From: Serinus canaria | Taxonomy: Eukaryota; Chordata; Aves; Passeriformes; Fringillidae | Reading direction: 5' to 3' | Assembly: GCF_022539315.1 (NCBI RefSeq) | Contig: NC_066321.1 | Span: 6,383,824-6,447,823, forward strand | DNA length: 64,000 nucleotides | Shown: positions 46,801 through 53,500 of the stretch, in pieces | Numbering within the stretch: the stretch's first letter is position 1 | How the letters are laid out: the number at the start of each line of letters is the position of its first letter | Translations under genes and position numbers: made by a program | Notes under the pieces: model-generated | Told to the model about the DNA's origin: nothing | Databases searched by the model: none | The model's input: the letters and a program-made list of their open reading frames with translations, nothing else

Positions 46801-48498
46801 TAGACAACATAAGTTTTATTCCAAATACTCTATACCTGACTAGAATGAAAAGCAGCAAGATTCTGCTGGAAACACAGCAGCCATTCCACACAAACCAGCT
46901 GAGTTTATCTGCATTACTATGCAGAAGAGCTCAGCAATTTCCTCTGCATTTCACAGGACTGAGAAAGCATCACAAAGGCTCTAATTAGACTCTGAAAAAA
47001 TCTTTCCCATCTATGATACACACTGAGTCACAAGTAGCACTGTGCAAACCTCAGCCATAAATACAAGAGGTGTGACAAAGGCACAAGGCAGGACAAAAAG
47101 ATTCCTTGAGTATTTAGAGCAGCTTCAAGCAGAAGCTTGATGTTTTCAGATTCAAACTTAGAATTTAAAAAAAATCTCTAAGCACTACAGGAAGATACAT
47201 CTTTGTTAGGGAAAAACCCTGTTTGGCAGATGACCCAGCAATGAATTTACAGTAATTGTTTGTCAAATTGACACTTCTACAAGTGAAATTCCCTAATAAA
47301 GTCATTATCTGCCACACCTAAGAAAACAACAATTGATTAAATACATGTGTGCATTATTGTATTACTAATTAGCAATTCAAATTCTACAGGAAAATTCAGA
47401 AGCAGTAACTGACCTTCTCTAGAGGTTTGCCTGAAGAAATCCCAATAAGTTTCCAGTCATTCAATACTTCTTCTATTTTTGAAATAAATCTATTAGGAGG
47501 GAAAAGGCATTAATATTTGCTAAACAGTAAACCTGATTCAGCTGCTGTTCTGCTATGGAATTCCTTGGAAAAGCCCAAAGAACAAACATCACAAGTATCA
47601 CAGTAAAGCTAGAAAAACTGCTTCTTTGTACACTAAACAGTCTTCCAATGCTTAAACTTCACATAACAGTTACTTTTAGCTATGAGCGTCTTTTGACTGT
47701 TTTAAGAATCTCAACTTTTCTGAAAGAAAAGACGTTATGTACTGCAGCGCATAACATCTGCAGCACATAACTCCTGCTTCATTAATAACAGATAGATAAG
47801 CATTTAAGACATAATTGTCACTAAATTCAGATTTAAAGTGCAGCACTTTAAATCTCTTCTCTCCTGTCATAAACGTTATCATTATTGGAAAAAGCATTTA
47901 AAAAACAATACATACACAGTGCAAGAGTGTTCTTCGTCTTAAATTTCTTCGTACATTGTTCTACTAACTTTTAAAGGCTTCAGCTATGAGATGACTGTCT
48001 TAAAAGTCAGACACCTACTTAGAAAACACACAAGCCTTCTGAATGTATATTCTAATCCCCTGCAAACAGGTATTAAACCGGACCTTTCACTAAGTTCAGA
48101 AACAGCTCGACTAGAGCCTCTTAACCCGCTCCCTGGCCCCGGCCTCAGCCTAACGCGGAACAGCCGGGAAGGGCTCCGGGAAGGGCTCCGGGAAGGCCTC
48201 CGGGTGCTCCCGGCCAGGGGAGCGGCCGCGCCGCGGGGTCCGGCTCCCGGCAGCAGCGGCCGGGCCGCGCTCGACGGAGCCCCCGGGCACCCCGCGCCGA
48301 GTGAGGGGCGCGGCAGCACCTACCTCTCCCACTCGGACGCGGTGGTGAAGTCCGTGATCTCGAACACCTCCGACTCGGGCTGCGGGGAGAGAGCGGGAGA
48401 GGTGGTGAGCAGAGAGAGCAGGGGGAGACAGAGGGAGAGTGGGAAACACGGAGCGAGCGGGAGGAGCGGAACACACTCACTTCGCTGTCCGCCGCCAT
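28647..48498 (-). CDS. RAB3GAP1: RAB3GAP1, Rab3 GTPase-activating protein catalytic subunit (24 exons, complete)
   Basis: RAB3GAP1 pairs with RAB3GAP2. The complex stimulates GTP hydrolysis by Rab3 in regulated exocytosis, and at the ER it acts as an exchange factor for Rab18; human loss causes Warburg micro syndrome. From 48498 downward, 24 coding exons with GT-AG introns join in one frame of 979 residues (human 981). The N terminus MAADSE|PESEVFEITDFTTASEW and C terminus DFRLAGAFSADTTFF match the human ends. The catalytic block GELSARMKIPSNMWVEAW is intact; its Arg (residue 726 by my count) should be the human catalytic Arg728, allowing for the two-residue length difference. An acidic Ser/Glu region (SWSDSEEEFFECLSDTED) lies in the variable middle. 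The promoter is CpG-rich and shared by position with the divergent MAP3K19. No stop or frameshift is seen. Confidence 0.98.
31673..31775 (-). CDS. RAB3GAP1: RAB3GAP1 exon 23
   Basis: FVNSLLEQPEV, then GAGRGPAGSIIHKLFVNAQR, ending in phase 0 at donor gtaaga. The following intron (2.8 kb) is the longest of the gene. Confidence 0.96.
32705..32820 (-). CDS. RAB3GAP1: RAB3GAP1 exon 22
   Basis: VEAIIARARSLKAKFGVEKC and an acidic end. Acceptor tgcag, donor gtgact, which is weak after position +4. Confidence 0.95.
32930..33033 (-). CDS. RAB3GAP1: RAB3GAP1 exon 21
   Basis: EDISSVKKIIKQIISHSSKV and FPSPEDKKLE. Acceptor aatag, donor gtaagg. Confidence 0.95.
33123..33219 (-). CDS. RAB3GAP1: RAB3GAP1 exon 20
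   Basis: VLHYLAVQKPADLARHLLPC, then IIHAAVLKVKEE. Acceptor tgcag, donor gtaaat. Confidence 0.96.
33657..33884 (-). CDS. RAB3GAP1: RAB3GAP1 exon 19, catalytic Arg region
   Basis: Seventy-six codons with LEDFVRWYSPRDYIEEEVID, GELSARMKIPSNMWVEAWET and RLFDDTREAEK. The Arg of SARMK is the likely catalytic arginine. The donor gtgaaa is non-ideal; if it were ignored, translation would continue past it for a further 23 codons. Confidence 0.97.
34348..34384. repeat. Perfect inverted repeat, 16-bp arms, 5-base loop
   Basis: TTTTAAAAAGGAACTT (34348-34363) is followed after TAAAG by its exact reverse complement (34369-34384). It lies in the intron between exons 18 and 19 of RAB3GAP1. Confidence 0.92.
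35119..35256 (-). CDS. RAB3GAP1: RAB3GAP1 exon 18
   Basis: EPAPMTEDLLEEQSEVLAKL and HLRARMQSACLLSDMESFK, phase 0 at both ends. Acceptor ctcag, donor gtagca. Confidence 0.97.
36336..36689 (-). CDS. RAB3GAP1: RAB3GAP1 exon 17, acidic variable region
   Basis: 118 codons: MLNCCIERKKARDEGK, a Gly/Asp/Ser-rich variable stretch, the acidic SWSDSEEEFFECLSDTED, and HGKLMLLHPGEPLYVPITQ. The ATG at the first base is an internal Met. Acceptor attag, donor gtgagg. Confidence 0.96.
36980..37034 (-). CDS. RAB3GAP1: RAB3GAP1 exon 16
   Basis: LANGSPDLRCCLLHQKLQ, ending in phase 0. Acceptor gttag, donor gtaaat. Confidence 0.95.
37936..38108 (-). CDS. RAB3GAP1: RAB3GAP1 exon 15
   Basis: FKSAPSDSLTYKLALCLCMI, NFYHGGVKGVAHLWQEFVLE and WENNYLIPG. 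Acceptor cctag, donor gtgaga. Confidence 0.96.
38418..38516 (-). CDS. RAB3GAP1: RAB3GAP1 exon 14
   Basis: FLFPDAADKLAEVF and a variable linker to PPPESEDY. Just upstream in sense is a run of about 15 T before the cag acceptor. Donor gtaagt. Confidence 0.94.
38836..39005 (-). CDS. RAB3GAP1: RAB3GAP1 exon 13
   Basis: VADITHALSKLTEP, AKKKIRKHRGVDESPLNNDV and LNTILL. Acceptor gctag, donor gtgagt, ends in phase 0. Confidence 0.96.
40431..40523 (-). CDS. RAB3GAP1: RAB3GAP1 exon 12
   Basis: DFLTEFFKLCRRKESTDEI, then LGRSAFDEEGK. Acceptor accag, donor gtaaaa. Confidence 0.96.
41248..41321 (-). CDS. RAB3GAP1: RAB3GAP1 exon 11
   Basis: DLDPLQAPQWSVRVRKADN and PQCLLG. Its acceptor is ccaag, preceded by an unusually long pyrimidine tract on the sense strand (41324-41375). 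Donor gtaaga. Confidence 0.95.
41912..41980 (-). CDS. RAB3GAP1: RAB3GAP1 exon 10
   Basis: ELHLATTWPHLAEGIIVDND, ending two bases into the Ser codon of VYS. Acceptor ttcag, donor gtaagt. Confidence 0.96.
42454..42535 (-). CDS. RAB3GAP1: RAB3GAP1 exon 9
   Basis: DIDALVGGEVGGLEFGKLPF and ACEDPIS. Acceptor tccag, donor gtaaga. Confidence 0.96.
44048..44147 (-). CDS. RAB3GAP1: RAB3GAP1 exon 8
   Basis: GCPLTPLPPVSMAIRLTF followed by DWQQYFWPQQPP. Acceptor tgaag, donor gtagga. Confidence 0.96.
44248..44413 (-). CDS. RAB3GAP1: RAB3GAP1 exon 7
   Basis: QVPLFVQIHHKWRRMYVGEC and GVRTDFEMVHLRKVP, nearly identical to human. Acceptor tgcag, donor gtaagt. Confidence 0.97.
44986..45105 (-). CDS. RAB3GAP1: RAB3GAP1 exon 6
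   Basis: YGLREFVVIAPAAN, then SESKCNLLLSSISIALG. Ends two bases into a Cys codon at donor gtaggt. Confidence 0.95.
45783..45861 (-). CDS. RAB3GAP1: RAB3GAP1 exon 5
   Basis: PMQDLLCMNNDFPPRAHCL, ending two bases into the Trp codon of VRW. Acceptor cacag, donor gtatgt. Confidence 0.94.
46097..46229 (-). CDS. RAB3GAP1: RAB3GAP1 exon 4
   Basis: GIFTTGTWEEKSDEISFADF and FSVTHHYLVQE, conserved, followed by a variable acidic tail. Acceptor tgcag, donor gtacct. Confidence 0.94.
47414..47489 (-). CDS. RAB3GAP1: RAB3GAP1 exon 3
   Basis: FISKIEEVLNDWKLIG then SSGKPLEK. Acceptor aatag, donor gtcagt, ends in phase 0. Confidence 0.95.
48166..48201. repeat. Three tandem copies of a 12-bp GC-rich unit
   Basis: GGGAAGGGCTCC at 48166-48177 and 48178-48189, with a third copy differing at one base at 48190-48201. 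It lies in RAB3GAP1 intron 2 within the CpG island and looks like a small minisatellite that may vary in copy number. Confidence 0.9.
48324..48379 (-). CDS. RAB3GAP1: RAB3GAP1 exon 2
   Basis: Encodes PESEVFEITDFTTASEWE plus two bases of Arg. It is separated from exon 1 by an intron of only 101 bases inside the CpG island. Donor gtaggt. Confidence 0.95.
48481..48498 (-). CDS. RAB3GAP1: RAB3GAP1 exon 1 (coding part, 6 codons)
   Basis: ATG at 48498 begins MAADSE, then donor gtgagt. The start matches the human N terminus and lies in a strong GC-rich context. The 5' UTR continues upstream to an unknown TSS. Confidence 0.93.
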
Positions 48499-48501
48499 CT
48501 T
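48491..48501 (-). promoter_or_regulatory. YY1-type motif overlapping the RAB3GAP1 start codon
   Basis: The minus strand reads AAGATGGCGGC, an exact match to the classic YY1 core, with the ATG being the RAB3GAP1 initiator. Such sites often sit just downstream of TATA-less housekeeping TSSs. Confidence 0.7.
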
Positions 48502-49322
48502 GCGCCGCTGCCGGCACCCCCCCAGCGGCGGAGGCTGCCGGGAACGTGGCGGAGGGCGGCGCCTCGTCAGAGTCTGAACCTCCCTCACTGCCCGGCGGCG
48601 GCCCTGGGCTCCTTCGCAGCTCAGTTTCCCCTCAGTGTATTTCTCACTCGCTCCGCCCGGAGGGGCTCCCGTCTCCCTGGGCTCCGCACGCCGTGTCTCT
48701 CTTTCCCAGCCGGCTGCAGCCCCTCACGGGACACCCGCGGGCGCAGTCGCTTCACACCGGCGCGAAGCGAAACGGGGGCTGCTCCCACAGATTCTGCGGC
48801 TCCGTCAGTGAGAATCCAGAAGGGCTCCCTCAGATGCTCGAGTAACACAGCCCTTGTCAGCCAGCCGGGGGCTGAGGTGTCCCTGTCCCCGCCTAATCCA
48901 AAGCCTTCCCCGTCGCTTGTATCACCCGGGGAGCGGCGCAATCCTTCCGGCATCCAGCAAAGCAGCTCCCTTAAACACCCTTTTAACTGATCTTGAGCCC
49001 ACTATACCTCTTTTATCCTGTATTGCCCTTTAGCACAGTCTGTTACTTTAAAAAAGGAGGAAATACCCTGCGGCTAGAAAGGAAATTACAAATACTCGTG
49101 AGGGGACTGAATGCGAAGTAAAAATGACGTGGAAACATACCAGGTGCTAAAAGCATAAACGGAGTTAAACATAGGATAGAAACAGGGTTTGGTTTGTGTG
49201 CTGAGAGAGCTTGTGATTCGAGCCTGAAGCGCTGCCGTTTAGCTGGGCTGTGTTTGTTTTCATCGGTCACTGCTGCTCTTTGGATTAAACTCCTGCCAGC
49301 CAAATTCCCCCGGGGCCTGGGG

Positions 49323-49336
49323 GTTACCTGGGCGAC
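49323..49336 (+). promoter_or_regulatory. RFX X-box-like site upstream of MAP3K19
   Basis: GTTACCTGGGCGAC fits the X-box pattern (GTNRCC, 2-base spacer, RGYAAC) with one mismatch in the right half. It lies about 225 bases before the proposed end of a MAP3K19 noncoding exon. One such match can occur by chance. Confidence 0.4.
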
Positions 49337-49399
49337 ACCGTGTAAACTCAACAGCCGGAGTGCCTACCGAGGAGCTGCCTCGGGAATGCCTCCTGCCAG

Positions 49400-49560
49400 C
49401 TCCGCACTCAGGGAAACAGCCGAAAATAAAACCAAAGGCTGTGTTATTGCTGTCGAATTCCTCTCTGGCCAGAGAAAAAAGGCAGCTGCGAGCTGAAAAT
49501 GCTCTCTGATTTCCCTTTGGGTTGCTGTGCCTCTTTCGGTTTTCGCTGCTGAAGAACCGG
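49400..49560 (+). other. MAP3K19: Candidate noncoding first exon of MAP3K19
   Basis: A strong donor (CCGG|gtaaga) ends at 49560. Splicing to the acceptor at 50464 would place an in-frame TGA (49550-49552) upstream of the ATG at 50496, which supports that ATG as the initiator. The exon start is arbitrary; no TSS can be read from sequence. Confidence 0.35.
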
Positions 49561-50495
49561 GTAAGATTTGTAAGAGTCTGCCTTTTTACAGAACATTCTG
49601 TTATTATTTTGAAGGGGAGTTTTGTGTATCGAAAAAAAAAGGGAAGTTTTTAGGAAGTTCTCTATCTGACTCTGAACAGGCGAACAAAATGGGATGAACA
49701 TTGTAAGGGATTATCTGGCTTTTAGCACGAGACATCAAGAGTGCTGGCTTCTATAGCTACCTCTACAGCTAATTTCACTGTCTTTGATTTGTATTCTTGC
49801 CGCTTGAAAAACTGAAGTTCACTATGTTTTTCAGGAAGACTCCCAAATCCATCAAAACAATTAATTTGGCTTCATTTTCGTTTAAGAATTAACTTTCTAG
49901 AATTTCAAAACTCCCAATCCTTTAATTTAACCCTCTCATATTCTTCTTTACCAGTCTGCACTTTGGATTTGTTCTGTGCTGCTTAGGCCACTGTCATCTT
50001 ATGGTATTGTTAGAGTTGGAGTTTATGCTTGGAAAAGAGGGTAGGTGTTTTTAGAATTCTGAAGCAGCCCCCAGCACACTCACCACAGCCAAGAAGAGTG
50101 GTGACTGTGTCTGGGTCAATATACCCGCACACAGCTGTACTCACCAGGAGGGTGACAGCCAGCTCCTTTCCCACAGTTAGTGCTGATTAGTCAGAGGAAA
50201 AGAACATTACAACCTTCTAATTCAGAGTGAAGCCTTTTCAAGTCAAGCTCAACATAGCAGATGTTGTGGTTTTACCTCTAAAAACTTTCTCAGCTCTTTG
50301 GTTCTGTGCATTCACAGGAAAGGGATTAGATGCTAAATTACAGTGCTTTGAATAATTTCAAGTACTTTTAAAATGTTTTTGTCTTACTTTTGTCTCAAAT
50401 AATGAAATATAATGTAACCCTTTGTACATGTGAATTGGAAATCAATTCACAGTTTTCTTTTCAGGTTTCTGGGCATTAATACATTTAAGGACAGT

Positions 50496-50535
50496 ATGCC
50501 TGACAACAAACAAAATAAGAGGAGAAGCAAAAAAG
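50496..50535 (+). CDS. MAP3K19: MAP3K19 exon with proposed start codon
   Basis: The exon spans 50465-50535 (acceptor ttcag, donor gtagtc). ATG at 50496 has A at -3 and begins MPDNKQNKRRSKK, a very basic stretch unlike the human start. The 31 upstream bases contain no in-frame stop, so the choice rests partly on the proposed upstream exon. Confidence 0.6.
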
Positions 50536-53500
50536 GTAGTCTAACCCAAAGCTTATGTGTTGAAATGTAGATCTGAAGCTGGAAAAGTACAGTAGCAACT
50601 TGAAATTTGGCTATTTGTCAAAGCTTAGCAACCATAAAAAATACAAAATCAAAGTCAGAGTACATTTCTGCCTTTGTAAAGGCCTAAGATTTGGTTTGTT
50701 TTTCATATTTTTAAGTGCTCTACTTCTATAAAATTTCTGTCAATATTTGTCTTCTCTTCCTGTTCTCCTGAGATAGGGGATGTAATTAGCTTTTTTAAGA
50801 TGTTCTTTGCTTTTGCAGCCCATTAATTAATAAACTTACCAAAGAAATGAAAATAACTCAAAATTATACATTAACATATGAATAAATTACAAGAATTAGT
50901 GAAATGTAACTTGCTCTTGTTTCTTTTCCTGATGCTTCTTTATAATAATGTTCTAATGCCCAAAATAACTGCATTTGCCATGTGTTACTGGAATTAAATT
51001 GCTTTTATGCAAATATTGATGTATTACTGCAGGTTGTGGAAGTGTTGTTGCTTTTCAGAATGCAGACAATGTAATGGAAGAAATGCATCAGTCAGACAAA
51101 GCTCTAGGAAAAGCCAGGTAAGAAGCATCAGTATTTAATTTGCACCTGGGTGTGCACAAATGGGAACAAAGAAGGTAGTAGCCTGAATAAGAAAACTATT
51201 TCCTAGATATTATATGCAGCTCTCTGTGTTGTGTAGTGTTTATCTCTTCCCAATATCAATTATTGGCCACTGCTGGAGGCAGAATATTGCATTAGGTGAA
51301 GAAATTATTTGGTACAATAAAAAAACCATGATACATGGTTATTTGACTTATTAAACCCAGACAATTATCTTGCATACAGCTTTAAGAATAACTTAGACTG
51401 CACTTTTGTACCTCTTTTCAGTCACAGTATTTATCTTTTTCCACGTTTTTCATTCTTCAGAAAACAGTGGCAGAAAGCTGAGGTTTGTCCACATAGCCTC
51501 TGTTTTTTCAGGCAGGCCATAGCATATTTTGTTATTAACAAAAGCACATCTGGTCTTCAGAATTCTTCTGACACACAGTCCTGATGATTCATAAAAACTA
51601 CACACTGGAAGCAATCAATTTTTGTCAAGAAGGGGAAGGTGAACGATATGTTTTTAGGTTTCTCTTGTTGCTTGGTTAACATGGTTTGTCATTCAATCTC
51701 ACTTGTAGTCAACCTCTGCATTGCAGTCTGCTATTTGCAGGGAGAGTCACAACCCCACAAATAAATAAAGAAAAGACACTTGGAATTCTGGGATCTTACA
51801 AACCTCTTGGTCACATTAATCACCAGCCATATGATTGTTTGAACTGGCTCCTTCCACTTATTTTTGCTTTGTGTTTTGGTTATTTTTGTTTTGCCTTTTA
51901 GCCAAATTGCACCAACATCCAGAGCATGGCCAGACCAACAAGTGGCATGTTTTCCAAGTAGAAATCAGACATCATTACCCAGGAGACATCACACTTCTTT
52001 ACCTTTCTCCTCAAAGAAAGAGGACATGGGATGTGGCTTTGACTTCAGCTTTCTGCTGCAGACCTCATGCCCAGAATCTAACATTTCAACAGCATTTATG
52101 GATTTAGGTACTTTCCAGATAATAAGAGCACAAATGCAACAAAGTAAGTTCAATTTAAAAGTCACAGATTTTATACATGATGTTATATATTGGTTATCAT
52201 ATTGCCTTTATGTCTTTTGCTGTCTTCAGGGAGACTTCAGCCATGTCAACCCTCTTCTTTAATTAGAAGTTTGTGTGTGTTTGCAGATTGAAGGAGATAG
52301 AGAGAAGCAATGACAAACTTCACCATTCCTGCTACTCTGTGTAGTGAAACCGAGCCACAAATGTGGAGTGTAATTCTCTGTGCCTGGAGTGATGACATCT
52401 TTCTCCCTCATACTGGCAATATTAATTAGCTACATACTGTCGTTAGCAAACATCTACAATTGAGAAGTATTTATTTGAATTATTAGTGTAAAAATATTTT
52501 AAATTTATAGTACTTTATTGTTTTCTATGGCAAATGGAATTGTGAAGTTCAGTATCACAATTAAATTTCAACCTACAACTTTTTTCTGCACTGCAGATTT
52601 ATAGCACAGTCCTGCAACCAGAGACAAGTCCTTGATCCCCTGAACACTACGATTTGAAATTAATTTATAAATGTGAATTGTAGTCTGTTTAAGAACATCA
52701 AATTAATATTTCATTTGTTCTGATTTTTAAGGGTTAACTGTAGCAATGCTAAAAACCAGGAACAAGAAATCTGAGGTAAGAGAACGTTATGTATGAAATG
52801 ATCACTGGCAAAAATATTATATCCTTTCAACATCTTAAAAATACAAATACTGAAGTGGTGTAGGTAGTTTGCTTAGTCTCAGGTGTTTTTGTTTTTTAAA
52901 ATTGCAAAATATATTAAAATTTATTTTATATATGTGTGTCAGCAAATCTTGAGGTGTATATGAACAAATTATCAGTAAGATGTTACATCAGGACCTCTGG
53001 AGATAAAAGGTTGAAAGTTCAAAAAGATACAAAACCTTTAGAAATATGTAAATTAATTAAAATGTGAATCCTATTTGTTAAATTAGATGTCTAGTTTTGC
53101 CAAAACCCCAACACTTCTTTGAAATGGTAATTTAAAATTGAAGTTGAATTCTAAAATAGTCTTGATATTAGATGATTGATGAAATTTACTGTGTTAGCAA
53201 AAAAAAAAAAAAGTCTTTCAGGATTAAACATACTTTACATGAGATTTTGTGAAAAATGTAAATAGGATTAAGTTTTTGTACCTCGAAACAGGCTCACAAT
53301 TTTACATCTCAATACTTCACACCACTTTAAGTATACTGTATTTAGAAAAAAAGAGAATTTGGCCTTCATGTATATTAATTAATAGCCTTTTGTAGAAAAG
53401 ACTCAACTCATTGAATCAGATGTGAACTTCAGTGAAACCATCACAGAATACAACTGATCACAGGATAAAAGTGAAGAGAAGTATGGAAGTTGGGGCAAGA

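Larger units (their letters stand above)
28884..48323 (-). other. RAB3GAP1 introns 2-23
   Basis: Mostly AT-rich unique sequence. Noted inside: a perfect 16-bp-arm hairpin at 34348-34384, a purine tract at 41324-41375, a two-copy duplication near 41602-41640, a G-rich run near 45582-45602 and a triple 12-bp repeat at 48166-48201. No separate gene or RNA is supported. Confidence 0.65.
48121..48960. promoter_or_regulatory. CpG island, shared RAB3GAP1/MAP3K19 promoter region
   Basis: CpG-dense, GC-rich block in an otherwise AT-rich window, covering RAB3GAP1 exons 1-2 and its upstream flank. I see no TATA box. Edges are by eye. It is the obvious RAB3GAP1 promoter. MAP3K19 is transcribed away on the other side, with its start codon 2.0 kb from that of RAB3GAP1. 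Confidence 0.85.
48961..50464. other. Region between the CpG island and the first MAP3K19 coding exon
   Basis: Apart from the X-box-like site and the candidate 5' exon, this is unremarkable AT-rich sequence, probably the first intron of MAP3K19. Confidence 0.5.

Noticed and set aside
48145..48588. 147-codon minus-strand ORF containing MAADSE
   Set aside because: It is the RAB3GAP1 first exon read through its first intron and past exon 2 in the wrong frame; the spliced form matches the known protein.
47991..48845. 284-codon plus-strand ORF across the CpG island
   Set aside because: It runs antisense through RAB3GAP1 exon 2 and its promoter, is made of Arg/Gly/Pro/Ser from GC-rich DNA, and has no domain. 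A composition artefact.
52265..52341. Possible extra MAP3K19 exon after a cag at 52287
   Set aside because: In the required phase it meets a stop at once (AT TGA), and it has no good donor. Exon 3 joins exon 4 cleanly without it.
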